DNA of 64,000 nucleotides, taken from assembly GCA_033239525.1 (NCBI GenBank), contig BSYO01000035.1, positions 8,305,627 to 8,369,626 on the forward strand, given 5' to 3'. Position 1 is the first letter of the stretch, and every line of letters starts with the position of its first letter. The DNA is from Nepenthes gracilis. Its lineage: Eukaryota > Streptophyta > Magnoliopsida > Caryophyllales > Nepenthaceae. This document shows, in pieces, positions 51,802 to 55,955 of the stretch. Both the position numbers and the translations under genes were made by a program. The notes under the pieces are model-generated. The model did no database searches. It had not been told where the DNA came from and saw nothing but the letters and a program-made list of their open reading frames with translations.

Positions 51802-54033
51802 TATAGGATAGTGCAATATACTATATTATAAAGAAAAATAATAATAATAACACTCTTAAACAAGTAAAATTGGATCACTTTTTTTTTATTCTATAGTTCC
51901 TCAACGTGAAATGAGCATGAATGGGGTTCAAGAATCCATTTTCTTTTTGTAAGGTCTAGAATCACTTATTTTGAATTTTTGACCCATATTATTGGGTGGA
52001 TCTCAAAAGATATAAAAGATCCCCCTCCAAGTTGTACATCCGACTTTCAATGAATACGGCTATCCCCCTTAACCCCACCTCCAACAAAAAAGAAAGCAAG
52101 CAGATTAAAAAAAAAAAAAAAAGGTCAGCTTGCCATGTCTTTAAAAGAAAACAGCCAGAGGTTATTTGTATCCCACGGAAACCTTATTATTGTGTGTGAT
52201 AATGGTTGCTTTTGCCTTTACTAAAACTTTCCTGCATTTAGATAATCCTCATAGAGGTAGGTAGTGCTTCTCTGTTTCTGCTTATTGCATCTGTCTTCTT
52301 TTGCAGGTATGTAGGGCATGTGGCTTATTAGGATACTACAACCATAAGTTGAAAACCGGCTTTTGCAGTTCTTGTAGGAGCGGCAACAATATATCTACAA
52401 TGAAGTTGCCATATGCATGCAAGCTTCTCTTTCAGGTAACCTTAATTTTCTCCGTTTAATTTTTTTCGACAGGTTGTTTCTGCCCATTGATCTTCAACTC
52501 TTTCATTTTTGAATAGTATTGTTTTCAATTCCTCTTCTCTGTTCAATTCCCTAGGAAGGAGTCTACACTTGATCAAAATCAGACCACCGGATTTGTCAAG
52601 TTCAACCAACTTGAAATTTTGTAATATTTGGTCAAAGTATATTAGTATTATAAATATGTATAGTCAAAAAATTTGGCTTAATTATTTATTTTGGACAAGC
52701 ACAGTTATAAGCAAAAGTGACCAGCTTTGCCAGACCCATATTATGAACTTTTTTTGCAAATATATATGTATATATTATTTCAAATAAATACCAAATTTTT
52801 TTAAAAAATTATTTTATTAGATTATATTTTTTGTATAATTAAATTTTTTATCTGAATATTTTTCATTTAATCATATACTTAGTAATAATTTAGTCTAAAT
52901 ATTATAATTTTTGAAATATTTTATATTTTTTTGGTTTTTCATGGAAATATAAATTTTTAAATAAAAATACTTAAAAATAAAACTTGTCCATAAACCGACC
53001 TAATTCTGTTTGATTTAGATTATAGATGAGCATGGTTATAGTCTTTGGCCTAAGTGACTGGAATGTCTCGCCTAGCCTAATTTAGTGGTCATAAATTTTC
53101 ATCTAAGCCTAAACTCTGTTTGGCCCAAGCCCGATTTTGGTTAGGTCTAAGAAGGATTTTTTGTAGTTTATACAATGACAATTTTTTTAATTTGGGAAAA
53201 AACTAGCAATTGATATTTCCTTCAGTAGTTGACCCTTAAAAATGTGCATAAGAATAATTCACAAATAAATCTCAATGTAAGATATTTTGTATCAGCATGG
53301 AATTTTCTTTAAGTGACCCAAATCGGTTTATGGGTAGGGGAAGAGCTGCCCATTTTGAGTAGTCTCCTTTTGGTAGTGATGTCGAGTATTATAGTATCAG
53401 TATCAAATATATCGAATAATACATACCAGTATTGGATACATTGAAATAAAAAAAAATTAAGAATTATAAGATAATAAACAAATATCAATCAATATATCAC
53501 GTTCTAAGGTTGCTATATTCTAGGAGTCCAAATTGTATGATTAAATAAATCCTCCTCTATCAGTTGTGGATCAAGGGCTCCTTCCCCCTCTTTAAACTCA
53601 AATTTGTATTCTTTATAGAGAAATCTATGATCAACTATAGAACAAGATTCATTTTACTAAGGAATTTCGTGGTTCAATATCAGTCTCAAATCCATCTTTT
53701 CTTTGCCCTTTTGTTTTGAACTTGTTTTTTATCAAACCACCCATTACTTCAACAGCATTTGTATGGCCTTATAGCCTTATTGTAGTATTTTCCTTTGAGC
53801 TTAACTGGTATCTTTACTTCCACACCATTCATATATCAATTTCCATTTCATTCGACTTACTTTGATCGTGTGATCAATATTTTTTGATGTATTGGGCTGT
53901 CTTTTTTTGATATTTTTCATTGCTGCTGAACTTACCTTCATCTTACCTGCTGAACAATATTGTTTGCATTTCTTATTTTCAGGAGTTGCAGTCAATGAAT
54001 ATCGTTCCTCGTTTGAAGTTGGCTGAGGTTTAA
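6509..54033 (+). CDS. NRPC2: DNA-directed RNA polymerase III subunit 2 (second-largest), 3' 20 exons of a partial gene
   Basis: This is the catalytic-core beta-like subunit of nuclear RNA polymerase III, which transcribes tRNA, 5S rRNA and other small RNAs. Twenty exons join in frame to 666 codons plus TAA: 6509-6625, 8862-8978, 9182-9262, 23513-23617, 23698-23778, 23864-23995, 24093-24137, 34691-34768, 34886-35025, 35151-35241, 41814-41938, 42025-42160, 42245-42375, 45221-45346, 45432-45487, 46135-46205, 51000-51084, 51160-51263, 52307-52435, 53983-54033. All 19 introns are GT-AG. Family signatures appear in order: [13 protein letters not shown] (fork region), [18 protein letters not shown] (acidic pair near the active centre), [31 protein letters not shown] (anchor) and a CX2C...CX2C zinc site. 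The wording matches the Pol III paralogue rather than Pol I, II, IV or V. The N-terminal lobe is missing because the gene starts before the window. No frameshift or internal stop was found, so it looks functional. Confidence 0.95.
6626..8861. other. NRPC2 intron (2.2 kb)
   Basis: This is AT-rich intron sequence without a credible ORF. A block near 7085-7230 contains AATAAGTGGGGTCGACTATA, a phrase I associate with a dispersed plant non-LTR repeat 3' end. I cannot name the family, and no poly(A) or target duplication is visible. Confidence 0.5.
8862..8978 (+). CDS. NRPC2: NRPC2 exon 2
   Basis: This exon has 39 codons in phase 0. It encodes [17 protein letters not shown], then [18 protein letters not shown], typical of the Pol III second subunit. 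The acceptor is CCTGCAG and the donor GTAGCG. Confidence 0.95.
9182..9262 (+). CDS. NRPC2: NRPC2 exon 3
   Basis: This exon has 27 codons in phase 0. It includes [18 protein letters not shown] and ends NEKQ. The donor is GTGAGC. It is followed by the largest intron of the window (14,250 bp). Confidence 0.95.
9263..12353. other. 5' part of the 14.25-kb NRPC2 intron, no recognised gene
   Basis: There are only short open stretches, including a 125-codon minus-strand one at 10488-10865 with no recognisable domain and a 86-codon plus-strand one at 11269-11529. One small direct duplication lies at about 10890-10968. The rest is AT-rich intronic DNA. Confidence 0.5.
10890..10968. repeat. Short tandem duplication, unit about 40 bp
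   Basis: Two adjacent copies of a unit containing ATGTCAACTTAGTGCAAAAA and GAGCTGC, with small differences (CCTACCGCC versus ATACCACC). Confidence 0.75.
12354..12560 (-). repeat. 3' LTR of the antisense Copia remnant
   Basis: This shares with 15458-15650 the series TAAATAGTAAA, AATTACAT, CAATCAACAC/CAGTTCAACACC, TCCCTAATTT and AACTATATACAATA in the same order and spacing. On the minus strand it starts with a TAGAATTAGAGAAAT-like Copia LTR beginning. Confidence 0.65.
12890..13915 (-). pseudogene. Copia reverse transcriptase and RNase H remnant
   Basis: Read on the minus strand from 13915: a segment like the RT entry ([19 protein letters not shown]), then DVKNAFLH, then [12 protein letters not shown], a YVDD catalytic box in another frame near 13475-13490, then after a gap [15 protein letters not shown] and an RNase H start (DTDW in a shifted frame). 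These are the standard order and motifs of Copia pol. Several stops and frameshifts break it, so it is dead. Confidence 0.85.
15458..15650 (-). repeat. 5' LTR of the antisense Copia remnant
   Basis: This is the partner of 12354-12560. Its outer end is abutted at about 15655 by a TAGGCxCACCTAGG repeat, so the terminal bases are uncertain. Confidence 0.65.
15655..15800. repeat. Dispersed CACCTAGG-type repeat, copy 1
   Basis: The segment GTTAAAGGCACACCTAGGAG is followed by CACCTAGGCTCGGGACTAGG. A related string occurs at 43195-43260 in another intron (GTTAAAGGAGTGCCTAAGG and CACCTAGGCTTGGGACT). The repeated self-complementary CCTAGG core suggests a foldback or MITE-like repeat. Ends are not defined. 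Confidence 0.55.
16021..16302. repeat. 141-bp tandem duplication, two copies
   Basis: Copy 1 (16021-16161) and copy 2 (16162-16302) are equal in length and nearly identical, starting GCTTATACTAGTT and ending CTATTTATTGGG. They differ by scattered substitutions only (for example TTCGAG/TTTGAG, AACGTG/AGGGTA). This indicates a fairly recent head-to-tail duplication in the intron. Confidence 0.9.
16532..16759 (+). other. Unrecognised open stretch with exon-like composition
   Basis: After an acceptor-like TTCCAG, an open frame runs to a TGA at 16757-16759. It encodes [20 protein letters not shown], then a Glu/Ala/Pro-containing segment and ends VKRKRCD. Codon use looks protein-like and less AT-rich than its surroundings. 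I do not recognise the family. It may be a captured gene or transposon fragment, or chance. Confidence 0.3.
17430..17625 (+). pseudogene. atp1: Mitochondrial atp1 (ATP synthase alpha) fragment, NUMT
   Basis: Translation gives [20 protein letters not shown], then [20 protein letters not shown], then a broken continuation with GKAMLG-like DNA (AAGGCTATGCTAGGG). This is the N-terminal region of plant mitochondrial ATP synthase subunit alpha. Substitutions, a stop and loss of both ends show it is a nuclear copy. Upstream sequence from about 17318 (encoding RLYGL) may be the preceding codons, rearranged. It sits in an NRPC2 intron and cannot act there. Confidence 0.85.
17845..18856 (+). mobile_element. 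Solo LTR of a Sirevirus-type Copia element, decayed
   Basis: This starts TGTTAGGAATGT, parallel to TGTTAGGCATA of the downstream element's LTRs. It follows the same internal order: a CG-containing tandemly patterned block (17990-18180), TATA-like TATATAAATCTC (18251), GTGAATATTGGGATCCAGT (18441), GGAGTTACAAGTCATGAGTA (18559), CTGTAAGTTAGCTTTCAT and a T-rich end. Length is about 1.0 kb, close to the 0.99-kb LTR at 55956. No PBS, gag or polypurine tract follows, so it is a solo LTR. Exact 3' end uncertain. Confidence 0.7.
19000..21330. other. Probable mitochondrial-derived DNA (NUMT), decayed
   Basis: The composition differs from ordinary intron DNA and resembles plant mitochondrial intergenic sequence (mixed-base, with short purine/pyrimidine blocks). 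It contains an atp9 piece at 20613-20675, and an atp1 piece lies upstream at 17430. Limits are inferred from composition only. The solo LTR at 17845-18856 may have split one original insertion. Confidence 0.45.
20613..20675 (+). pseudogene. atp9: Mitochondrial atp9 fragment, NUMT
   Basis: TAAATTAGTTAGTGCCGGAG followed by CTGGAACAATTACTTC matches the 5' end of plant mitochondrial atp9 (codons for AKLMGAGAATIA) with a few substitutions that create stops. Only about 60 bp are recognisable. The short length is the main doubt. The nearby atp1 fragment supports the reading. Confidence 0.65.
21331..23224. other. Intron sequence, nothing recognised
   Basis: AT-rich DNA with no repeat partner or ORF I could identify. 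Confidence 0.5.
23225..23580 (+). repeat. Tandem duplication spanning the 3' end of an intron and the start of NRPC2 exon 4
   Basis: Unit 1 (about 23225-23404) and unit 2 (about 23405-23575) share, in order, CATGGATtCtCTGAATT, a T-run, TTTTAATAGTTTATATTCTG, GTGGAACATCAT, the acceptor and the first ~60 bp of exon 4. Offsets are 180 bp at the left end and 168 bp at the acceptor, so a 12-bp indel separates the copies. Unit 2 continues into the full exon. The junction shows short homology (GTCAT/CAGAAATATT versus GTCATTGCTGAAAATATT). Confidence 0.88.
23345..23404 (+). pseudogene. Pseudo-exon: partial duplicate of NRPC2 exon 4
   Basis: After acceptor-like ATTGATAG the frame reads [20 protein letters not shown], parallel to [20 protein letters not shown] in the real exon. 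The reading frame is intact, but the copy ends in intron sequence with no GT donor at the normal place. Read-through in frame meets a TAG that is the real acceptor of exon 4 (23510-23512). Use of this site would truncate the protein. Confidence 0.85.
23513..23617 (+). CDS. NRPC2: NRPC2 exon 4
   Basis: This exon has 35 codons in phase 0. It encodes [20 protein letters not shown], then [15 protein letters not shown]. The acceptor is CATCTATAG and the donor GTGAGT. The first residue is Arg (CGC), where the family as I know it has His. A partial duplicated copy of this exon start at 23345 keeps His (CAT). Confidence 0.95.
23698..23778 (+). CDS. NRPC2: NRPC2 exon 5
   Basis: This exon has 27 codons in phase 0: [20 protein letters not shown], then NEENNAL. 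The acceptor is ATTGTAG and the donor GTTTGC, a weak but GT-type donor. The introns on both sides are only 80 and 85 bp. Confidence 0.95.
23864..23995 (+). CDS. NRPC2: NRPC2 exon 6
   Basis: This exon has 44 codons in phase 0. It contains [14 protein letters not shown] and [18 protein letters not shown], the conserved stretch entering the hybrid-binding domain. The acidic linker before THIEIEP is shorter than in Arabidopsis as I recall it. The acceptor is a T-run plus CAG and the donor GTATGT. Confidence 0.95.
24093..24137 (+). CDS. NRPC2: NRPC2 exon 7 (15 codons)
   Basis: This is a very short exon encoding [15 protein letters not shown], an invariant motif of multisubunit RNA polymerases' second subunit. 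The acceptor is TTTATAG and the donor GTTAGT. A 10.55-kb intron follows, so recognition of this micro-sized exon probably depends on the 97-bp upstream intron. Confidence 0.95.
24138..25140. other. 5' part of the 10.55-kb NRPC2 intron
   Basis: Ordinary T-rich intron to about 24460, then strongly A-rich DNA with many poly(A) runs (24510-25140) and no ORF. The A-rich part may belong to the gypsy element that follows. Confidence 0.5.
25145..25640 (-). repeat. LTR-like repeat, copy A (partner at 32755)
   Basis: ACAAGAACTCTCAAGAAACT, AAGCTGCCT, AAAAATTGCTCC, CCAACAACTC and AAATCTCTC, followed by a long CTTT-rich tract and ATTTTTAGTGTTTTATCA, reappear in the same order at 32755-33035. The two copies lie on either side of the reverse-strand gypsy pol remnants, as LTRs of one element would. 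The similarity outside this core is weak, so the ends are unknown. Confidence 0.55.
25641..27559 (-). mobile_element. Probable 3' (LTR/untranslated) part of an Athila-like gypsy element
   Basis: No ORF is recognisable. GCATTTGGCATATGCAACAA, CCTTTAAACCCCCATGTG and GTTTTCAGTTATGATAACC recall the LTR and untranslated sequence of Athila-like elements. CTCACCCCCACCTAAATC (27262-27279) is the reverse complement of a polypurine tract and would mark the LTR edge near 27264. Assignment is by resemblance and by position downstream of the integrase remnant. Confidence 0.4.
27560..29150 (-). pseudogene. Athila-like Ty3/gypsy RNase H and integrase remnant
   Basis: Read on the minus strand: [20 protein letters not shown] and [20 protein letters not shown] (RNase H, about 29150-28990), the zinc-finger HHCC region with CNQCQRLGN (about 28450-28600), GIDFMG, a DGG...F block and ELQIE of the DDE core (28060-28390), then [19 protein letters not shown] and [14 protein letters not shown] (27770-27965). 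These words are typical of the Athila clade, not chromoviruses. Many stops and frameshifts. No reverse transcriptase of this lineage is present upstream. Confidence 0.85.
29150..32345 (-). pseudogene. Chromovirus (Ty3/gypsy) protease-RT-RNase H-integrase-chromodomain remnant
   Basis: Minus-strand order: protease C-terminal part with FTTIPMDDF (32170-32330), a PR-RT linker (31915-32097), RT with [34 protein letters not shown] and YFTKLDL (31491-31829), the YLDD box (about 31382-31394), the RNase H start with DALDFTLG (about 30950), integrase zinc finger and core (29700-30450), then [18 protein letters not shown] and a chromodomain-like LVKWKE (29203-29218). Gag and the beginning of protease are absent. 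Stops and frameshifts throughout. The domain order is that of an intact chromovirus pol, cut sharply at about 29150. Confidence 0.88.
32346..32754. other. AT-rich segment between chromovirus protease and LTR-like copy B
   Basis: No gag motif was seen. Strings such as GGATGTGGAACGTAAATAAA resemble LTR or leader sequence of gypsy elements. Nothing firmer can be said. Confidence 0.4.
32755..33040 (-). repeat. LTR-like repeat, copy B (partner at 25145)
   Basis: Same ordered words as copy A: ACAAGAACTCTCAAGAAACT, AAGGCTGCCT, GAAAATTGCTCC, CCAATAACTC, AAATCTCTC, a CTTT-rich tract and CAATTTTTAGTGTTTATCA. Direct orientation relative to copy A. Confidence 0.55.
33041..34690. other. 3' part of the 10.55-kb intron, possible LTR fragment
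   Basis: No gene. TGTTGGGTATATAATCAATC at 33522, a TATA-like TATAAATACATGCC (34029) and a CT-rich tract (34120-34180) give the look of a Copia-type LTR, but no second copy, PBS or end could be confirmed. The last 200 bp are T-rich, ordinary intron leading to the exon at 34691. Confidence 0.35.
34691..34768 (+). CDS. NRPC2: NRPC2 exon 8
   Basis: This exon has 26 codons in phase 0: [19 protein letters not shown], then TTRTIEL. The acceptor is TTTTGTAG and the donor GTTTGT. It follows the retrotransposon-filled 10.55-kb intron. Confidence 0.95.
34886..35025 (+). CDS. NRPC2: NRPC2 exon 9 (active-centre motif)
   Basis: This exon has 46 codons plus 2 bases. It carries [16 protein letters not shown] and [20 protein letters not shown]. 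The Glu-Asp pair corresponds to the second-subunit acidic residues near the catalytic Mg2+ in RNA polymerases. The donor is AA/GTATTC, so the Lys codon AAG is completed by the next exon. Confidence 0.95.
35151..35241 (+). CDS. NRPC2: NRPC2 exon 10
   Basis: This exon starts with the third base of a Lys codon and ends in phase 0: [20 protein letters not shown], then [10 protein letters not shown]. The region is variable in the family. Exons 9 and 10 together give 77 codons. Confidence 0.92.
35485..35637 (-). repeat. 3' LTR of the antisense Copia element
   Basis: Shares TTATATTAAT, GAAATTACATGGT, GCCCT, GCAATTGCTA and the end AACCATC..AACA with 41249-41415. It is followed inward by the polypurine complement CTCTCCCCTTT. 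Confidence 0.75.
35790..36260 (-). pseudogene. Copia RNase H remnant
   Basis: Minus-strand words [42 protein letters not shown] in order, in more than one frame. These are the diagnostic motifs of the Copia RNase H C-terminal part. Confidence 0.85.
36594..37400 (-). pseudogene. Copia reverse transcriptase remnant
   Basis: Minus strand: [10 protein letters not shown] (entry of RT, about 37280-37310), a degraded catalytic region, then [20 protein letters not shown] and ETRML (36690-36780), the conserved end of Copia RT. Multiple frameshifts and stops. The catalytic YVDD box is unrecognisable. Confidence 0.75.
37970..38430 (-). pseudogene. Copia integrase remnant
   Basis: Minus strand: [20 protein letters not shown] followed by a degraded glutamate-bearing region (PKRKNN) and later TKNGYQCY and SMDVTF. 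This matches the second half of the Copia integrase core and its C-terminal GKx-like region. Confidence 0.8.
39590..39890 (-). pseudogene. Copia gag remnant (UBN2-like)
   Basis: Minus-strand fragments such as [20 protein letters not shown] and [11 protein letters not shown] appear in shifted frames. They resemble the central gag region of Copia elements. Weakly supported on its own, stronger from its place upstream of the integrase. Confidence 0.55.
41249..41415 (-). repeat. 5' LTR of the antisense Copia element
   Basis: Partner of 35485-35637. Its inner edge adjoins CATGCTCTGAT, the complement of ATCAGAGCATG (initiator methionine tRNA primer site). Its outer edge ends ..CCTTAACA. Confidence 0.75.
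41814..41938 (+). CDS. NRPC2: NRPC2 exon 11
   Basis: This exon has 41 codons plus 2 bases: [20 protein letters not shown], then VNKETPMI and a variable loop ending GGLPD. The acceptor is TTTGCACAG and the donor AG/GTTGGT. It follows the 6.57-kb intron filled by an antisense Copia element. Confidence 0.93.
42025..42160 (+). CDS. NRPC2: NRPC2 exon 12
   Basis: This exon starts with the last base of a Ser codon (AG/C) and ends in phase 0. It encodes [20 protein letters not shown], then a cysteine pair and [10 protein letters not shown]. The 86-bp upstream intron has acceptor TTTTTTGAAG. Confidence 0.93.
42245..42375 (+). CDS. NRPC2: NRPC2 exon 13 ([12 protein letters not shown])
   Basis: This exon has 43 codons plus 2 bases. 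It carries [20 protein letters not shown], then QEDFP and [10 protein letters not shown], among the most conserved blocks of the whole subunit (hybrid-binding domain). The donor is AG/GTAATC, splitting a Ser codon. Confidence 0.95.
42376..45220. other. NRPC2 intron (2.85 kb)
   Basis: AT-rich intron without a recognisable gene. Contains the second CACCTAGG-type repeat copy (43195-43335). The short open stretches here show no domain. Confidence 0.5.
43195..43335. repeat. Dispersed CACCTAGG-type repeat, copy 2
   Basis: GTTAAAGGAGTGCCTAAGGT, CATCTAGGCGCACCTAGGCT and TGGGACT, then CACACCTAGGCGATG. Shares the ordered core with 15655-15710. AT-rich sequence follows, so the true extent may be larger. 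Confidence 0.55.
45221..45346 (+). CDS. NRPC2: NRPC2 exon 14
   Basis: This exon completes the Ser codon, then encodes [20 protein letters not shown] and [20 protein letters not shown]. The acceptor is TTCTCATCAG and the donor AG/GTATGC. It is preceded by a 2.85-kb intron. Confidence 0.95.
45432..45487 (+). CDS. NRPC2: NRPC2 exon 15
   Basis: This is a 56-bp exon: [20 protein letters not shown]. It starts and ends inside codons (phases fit both neighbours). The acceptor is TTACAG and the donor GTTTTG. Confidence 0.94.
46135..46205 (+). CDS. NRPC2: NRPC2 exon 16
   Basis: This is a 71-bp exon: [20 protein letters not shown], then LKHM. It is conserved in second subunits just before the anchor/clamp region. 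The donor is GTGAGA. A LINE-bearing 4.79-kb intron follows. Confidence 0.95.
46206..47939. other. 5' part of the 4.79-kb NRPC2 intron
   Basis: No recognised gene. An open stretch at about 46925-47070 encoding [20 protein letters not shown] may be an upstream part of the LINE or chance. I could not match it. Confidence 0.4.
47940..50296 (+). mobile_element. L1-type LINE, 5'-truncated, with poly(A) tail
   Basis: Plus-strand fragments of a plant LINE ORF2: QVNTTVICL (about 47963), [20 protein letters not shown] (48030-48095), a [13 protein letters not shown] segment (48170-48215), then, after much decay, a C-terminal zinc-finger (zf-RVT) part with [20 protein letters not shown] (49610-49675) and a tail region. 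It ends in GCC followed by 12 A (about 50285-50296), as for a LINE 3' end. The catalytic FADD box was not found. Many stops, dead. Sense relative to NRPC2. Confidence 0.8.
50297..50999. other. Intron remainder before exon at 51000
   Basis: AT-rich, no feature seen apart from a T-rich 3' end. Confidence 0.5.
51000..51084 (+). CDS. NRPC2: NRPC2 exon 17
   Basis: This exon has 28 codons plus 1 base: [20 protein letters not shown], then TEGRSRNGG. The start at 51000 follows TTGTTTAG. The donor is G/GTATTA, splitting a Gly codon. Confidence 0.95.
51160..51263 (+). CDS. NRPC2: NRPC2 exon 18 (anchor)
   Basis: This exon completes the Gly codon, then encodes [20 protein letters not shown] and [14 protein letters not shown]. 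The upstream intron is only 75 bp, the shortest of the set. The donor is the consensus GTAAGT. Confidence 0.95.
51264..52306. other. NRPC2 intron (1.0 kb) with A-run and TA microsatellite
   Basis: Contains an A-run followed by a TA repeat (about 51770-51805) and a second A-run (52107-52123). The block 51575-51790 is bounded by A-rich sequence and may be an old retroposed insertion on the opposite strand. Not identified. Confidence 0.45.
52307..52435 (+). CDS. NRPC2: NRPC2 exon 19 (C-terminal zinc site)
   Basis: This exon has 43 codons in phase 0. CRAC and CSSC form a CX2C...CX2C zinc-binding site, followed by [12 protein letters not shown]. The four cysteines are intact. The acceptor is TTTTGCAG and the donor GTAACC. 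Confidence 0.95.
52436..53982. other. NRPC2 last intron (1.55 kb)
   Basis: Very AT-rich. A block at about 52985-53170 with GGCCCAAGCCCGATTTTGG resembles a common plant dispersed repeat, not assigned to a family. No ORF. Confidence 0.45.
53983..54033 (+). CDS. NRPC2: NRPC2 last exon with stop
   Basis: This exon encodes [16 protein letters not shown] followed by TAA at 54031-54033. ELQSMN..PRLKL is the standard C-terminal clamp end of the subunit. The acceptor is TTATTTTCAG. Confidence 0.95.
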   Translation, partial: ELQSMNIVPRLKLAEV

Positions 54034-54300
54034 TAACAGAATTTTCGCATTAGCCCTCGATTGTCTAAGGCTTTTTTTCATCGAATTGTTGTCATCCGAG
54101 TAAACATCTTCCCAGCAGTTCCATTTGGTCAAAACAGCTGATCAGCTTTTCGAACTGCTGTTACATTCATGGACAGGCAGGTGACAACCTTATAAACTTC
54201 TAATTTGGTGATTCTCAAATATGAAGATATCAAATTTCATTGACGTTGCTTAGCCAATCACTTGTACGCAATTTTGTGCTGGATTAATGCAATCGGGAAT

Positions 54301-54303
<3 letters not shown>

Positions 54304-54332
<29 letters not shown>

Positions 54333-54333
54333 T
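54304..54333 (+). repeat. (GA)n microsatellite in the 3' untranslated region
   Basis: About 14 uninterrupted GA units. Likely polymorphic. Confidence 0.95.
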
Positions 54334-54392
54334 ATTTAATTGTAATCCTGTTTTTGAGGGTGCTCTAGTTTTATATTTAACGATTTAGACAA

Positions 54393-54398
54393 AATAAA
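54393..54398 (+). promoter_or_regulatory. Candidate polyadenylation signal of NRPC2
   Basis: AATAAA about 360 bp after the stop, followed by T-rich sequence. Plant signals are loose, so this is only a candidate. Confidence 0.4.
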
Positions 54399-54420
54399 CA
54401 TTATGTTTGGCTTAATTGTA

Positions 54421-55955
54421 AGAAACCCATAAAATGAGAGACTGAGCAAAATGTATGAAGGGTTAGGAAGATTGATTTGTATTTGACACAAGCTTGAATC
54501 TTATTGATTTCAGTTGTTGATTGTCAGCATTGTAGACCAAAAAAATTACACGTTGGGATTTATAAGACTAATTGAGGATATGATTGACCTAAATTAATAG
54601 ATATTGTGCGATATCGTAACAAATAATAAGGTGAAATGAATAGCATTATTTCTCAAAAGACTGAACTTTTACCAAGTATCGTAATTGGCTTTATTCTAGT
54701 GTTATTTGAGAAGGTAAATAAAATGAATGAATAACTAAGTAATGAGTCGAATAATTAATAATTATGGAAGTAGTACTAAAATGAAATGAAATGAAATTTA
54801 TTTAAGAGAGATAATAAGGCACTTTTAGTTTTATCTAGACTTTGTATGTGCTATTTTTTAATGTTTTATACATAATATTTATTTAAAATGACAATCTAGA
54901 TAATTATGAATGTTTAACAATTTTTTTATTATATCAAAACTATAATAAACAATTATCAATTATGTACCTATATAAATGTAATATACCGATTTCAATAAAT
55001 CTCCTTAAAGATCGCATAAGTTTACGGAAAATATTTATATTTATAATGTAATTTATGTCACTTTATAACATTAATAACATATGTAACTCTTCTTATTTTT
55101 AATATATGATATTAAATTATTTAAATATTGACCAAACACTAAAAATATTCAGTAAAGAGAAGCAATTATAAATATGGTGCATCCTTGAATGCGAATTGTA
55201 GTACGTATTAGGGAGTCAAGGTTTATCTGTTGGGTCTAAAACGGGTTCGATCTCCATACACTCTTAATTTGAATCCTATACAATACAATAGAATATTGTC
55301 AAATGATTTGCGAGACTTACTCTTTGATATATTCTCCAACGCTTAAGTCAGTATTTTTCTTTAAGGAAAGAAATAGGAAAATGCAAGTAAATATACTTCT
55401 TTAAATAATTTTGTTTGTGATTTGTACTTTTCTGAAAATATCTTAATGAGAGAGAATGTGTACGCTTTTAAAGTCTTAGAATTTATCTTTTATTTGTTTT
55501 TTAATTTGGTTAAGCATTGTCCCATTTCCTGTTGGAAATGAGAGGGTTTTATAAAAGTTAGGGGGAGGTTAATTTTTTCTATTAACCGCCTAAGAAACCG
55601 TTAGGTGGATAAGATTCTGCTCAACTATCGGTTCCAACCAGTGCTTGAAACCATTAAATCAAGATAAGAGAGAAACCACTTTGACCGTTGGCATTGATTC
55701 CATCTTAATTTAAGGAGCGAAATGCTTGGATAAGGCCAACGGACATGTCCACTCATTTGGGCTGACTAGGTCTTCATATTTTGCGGGCCGAATCCTTGGA
55801 CAGACTCTTCCCCTTGGGTCGTCAATAACAATACCGATCACTAACTCCCATGCTAGGGTGTTTGAAATTCAATCTTCTAGTATGATATTCGAGAACAATC
55901 ATTTGTGTGAACCCATATTCTTAGTCCGATGGACTTCGTTGGCTGCCTAGATGAG
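54421..55955. other. Intergenic AT-rich spacer
   Basis: No gene recognised. The last 380 bp (55570-55955) are less AT-rich, with TTGGGCTGACTAGGTCTTC and CTTCCCCTTGGGTCG, and look like part of another LTR into which the Sirevirus inserted. No partner seen. Confidence 0.45.

Larger units (their letters stand above)
54034..54420 (+). other. Probable NRPC2 3' untranslated region
   Basis: Sequence after the TAA is T-rich and includes a GA microsatellite (54304-54333) and an AATAAA hexamer (54393-54398). A GT-type donor-like site at CAG/GTGACA (54180) could mark a 3'UTR intron, not testable here. Confidence 0.5.
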
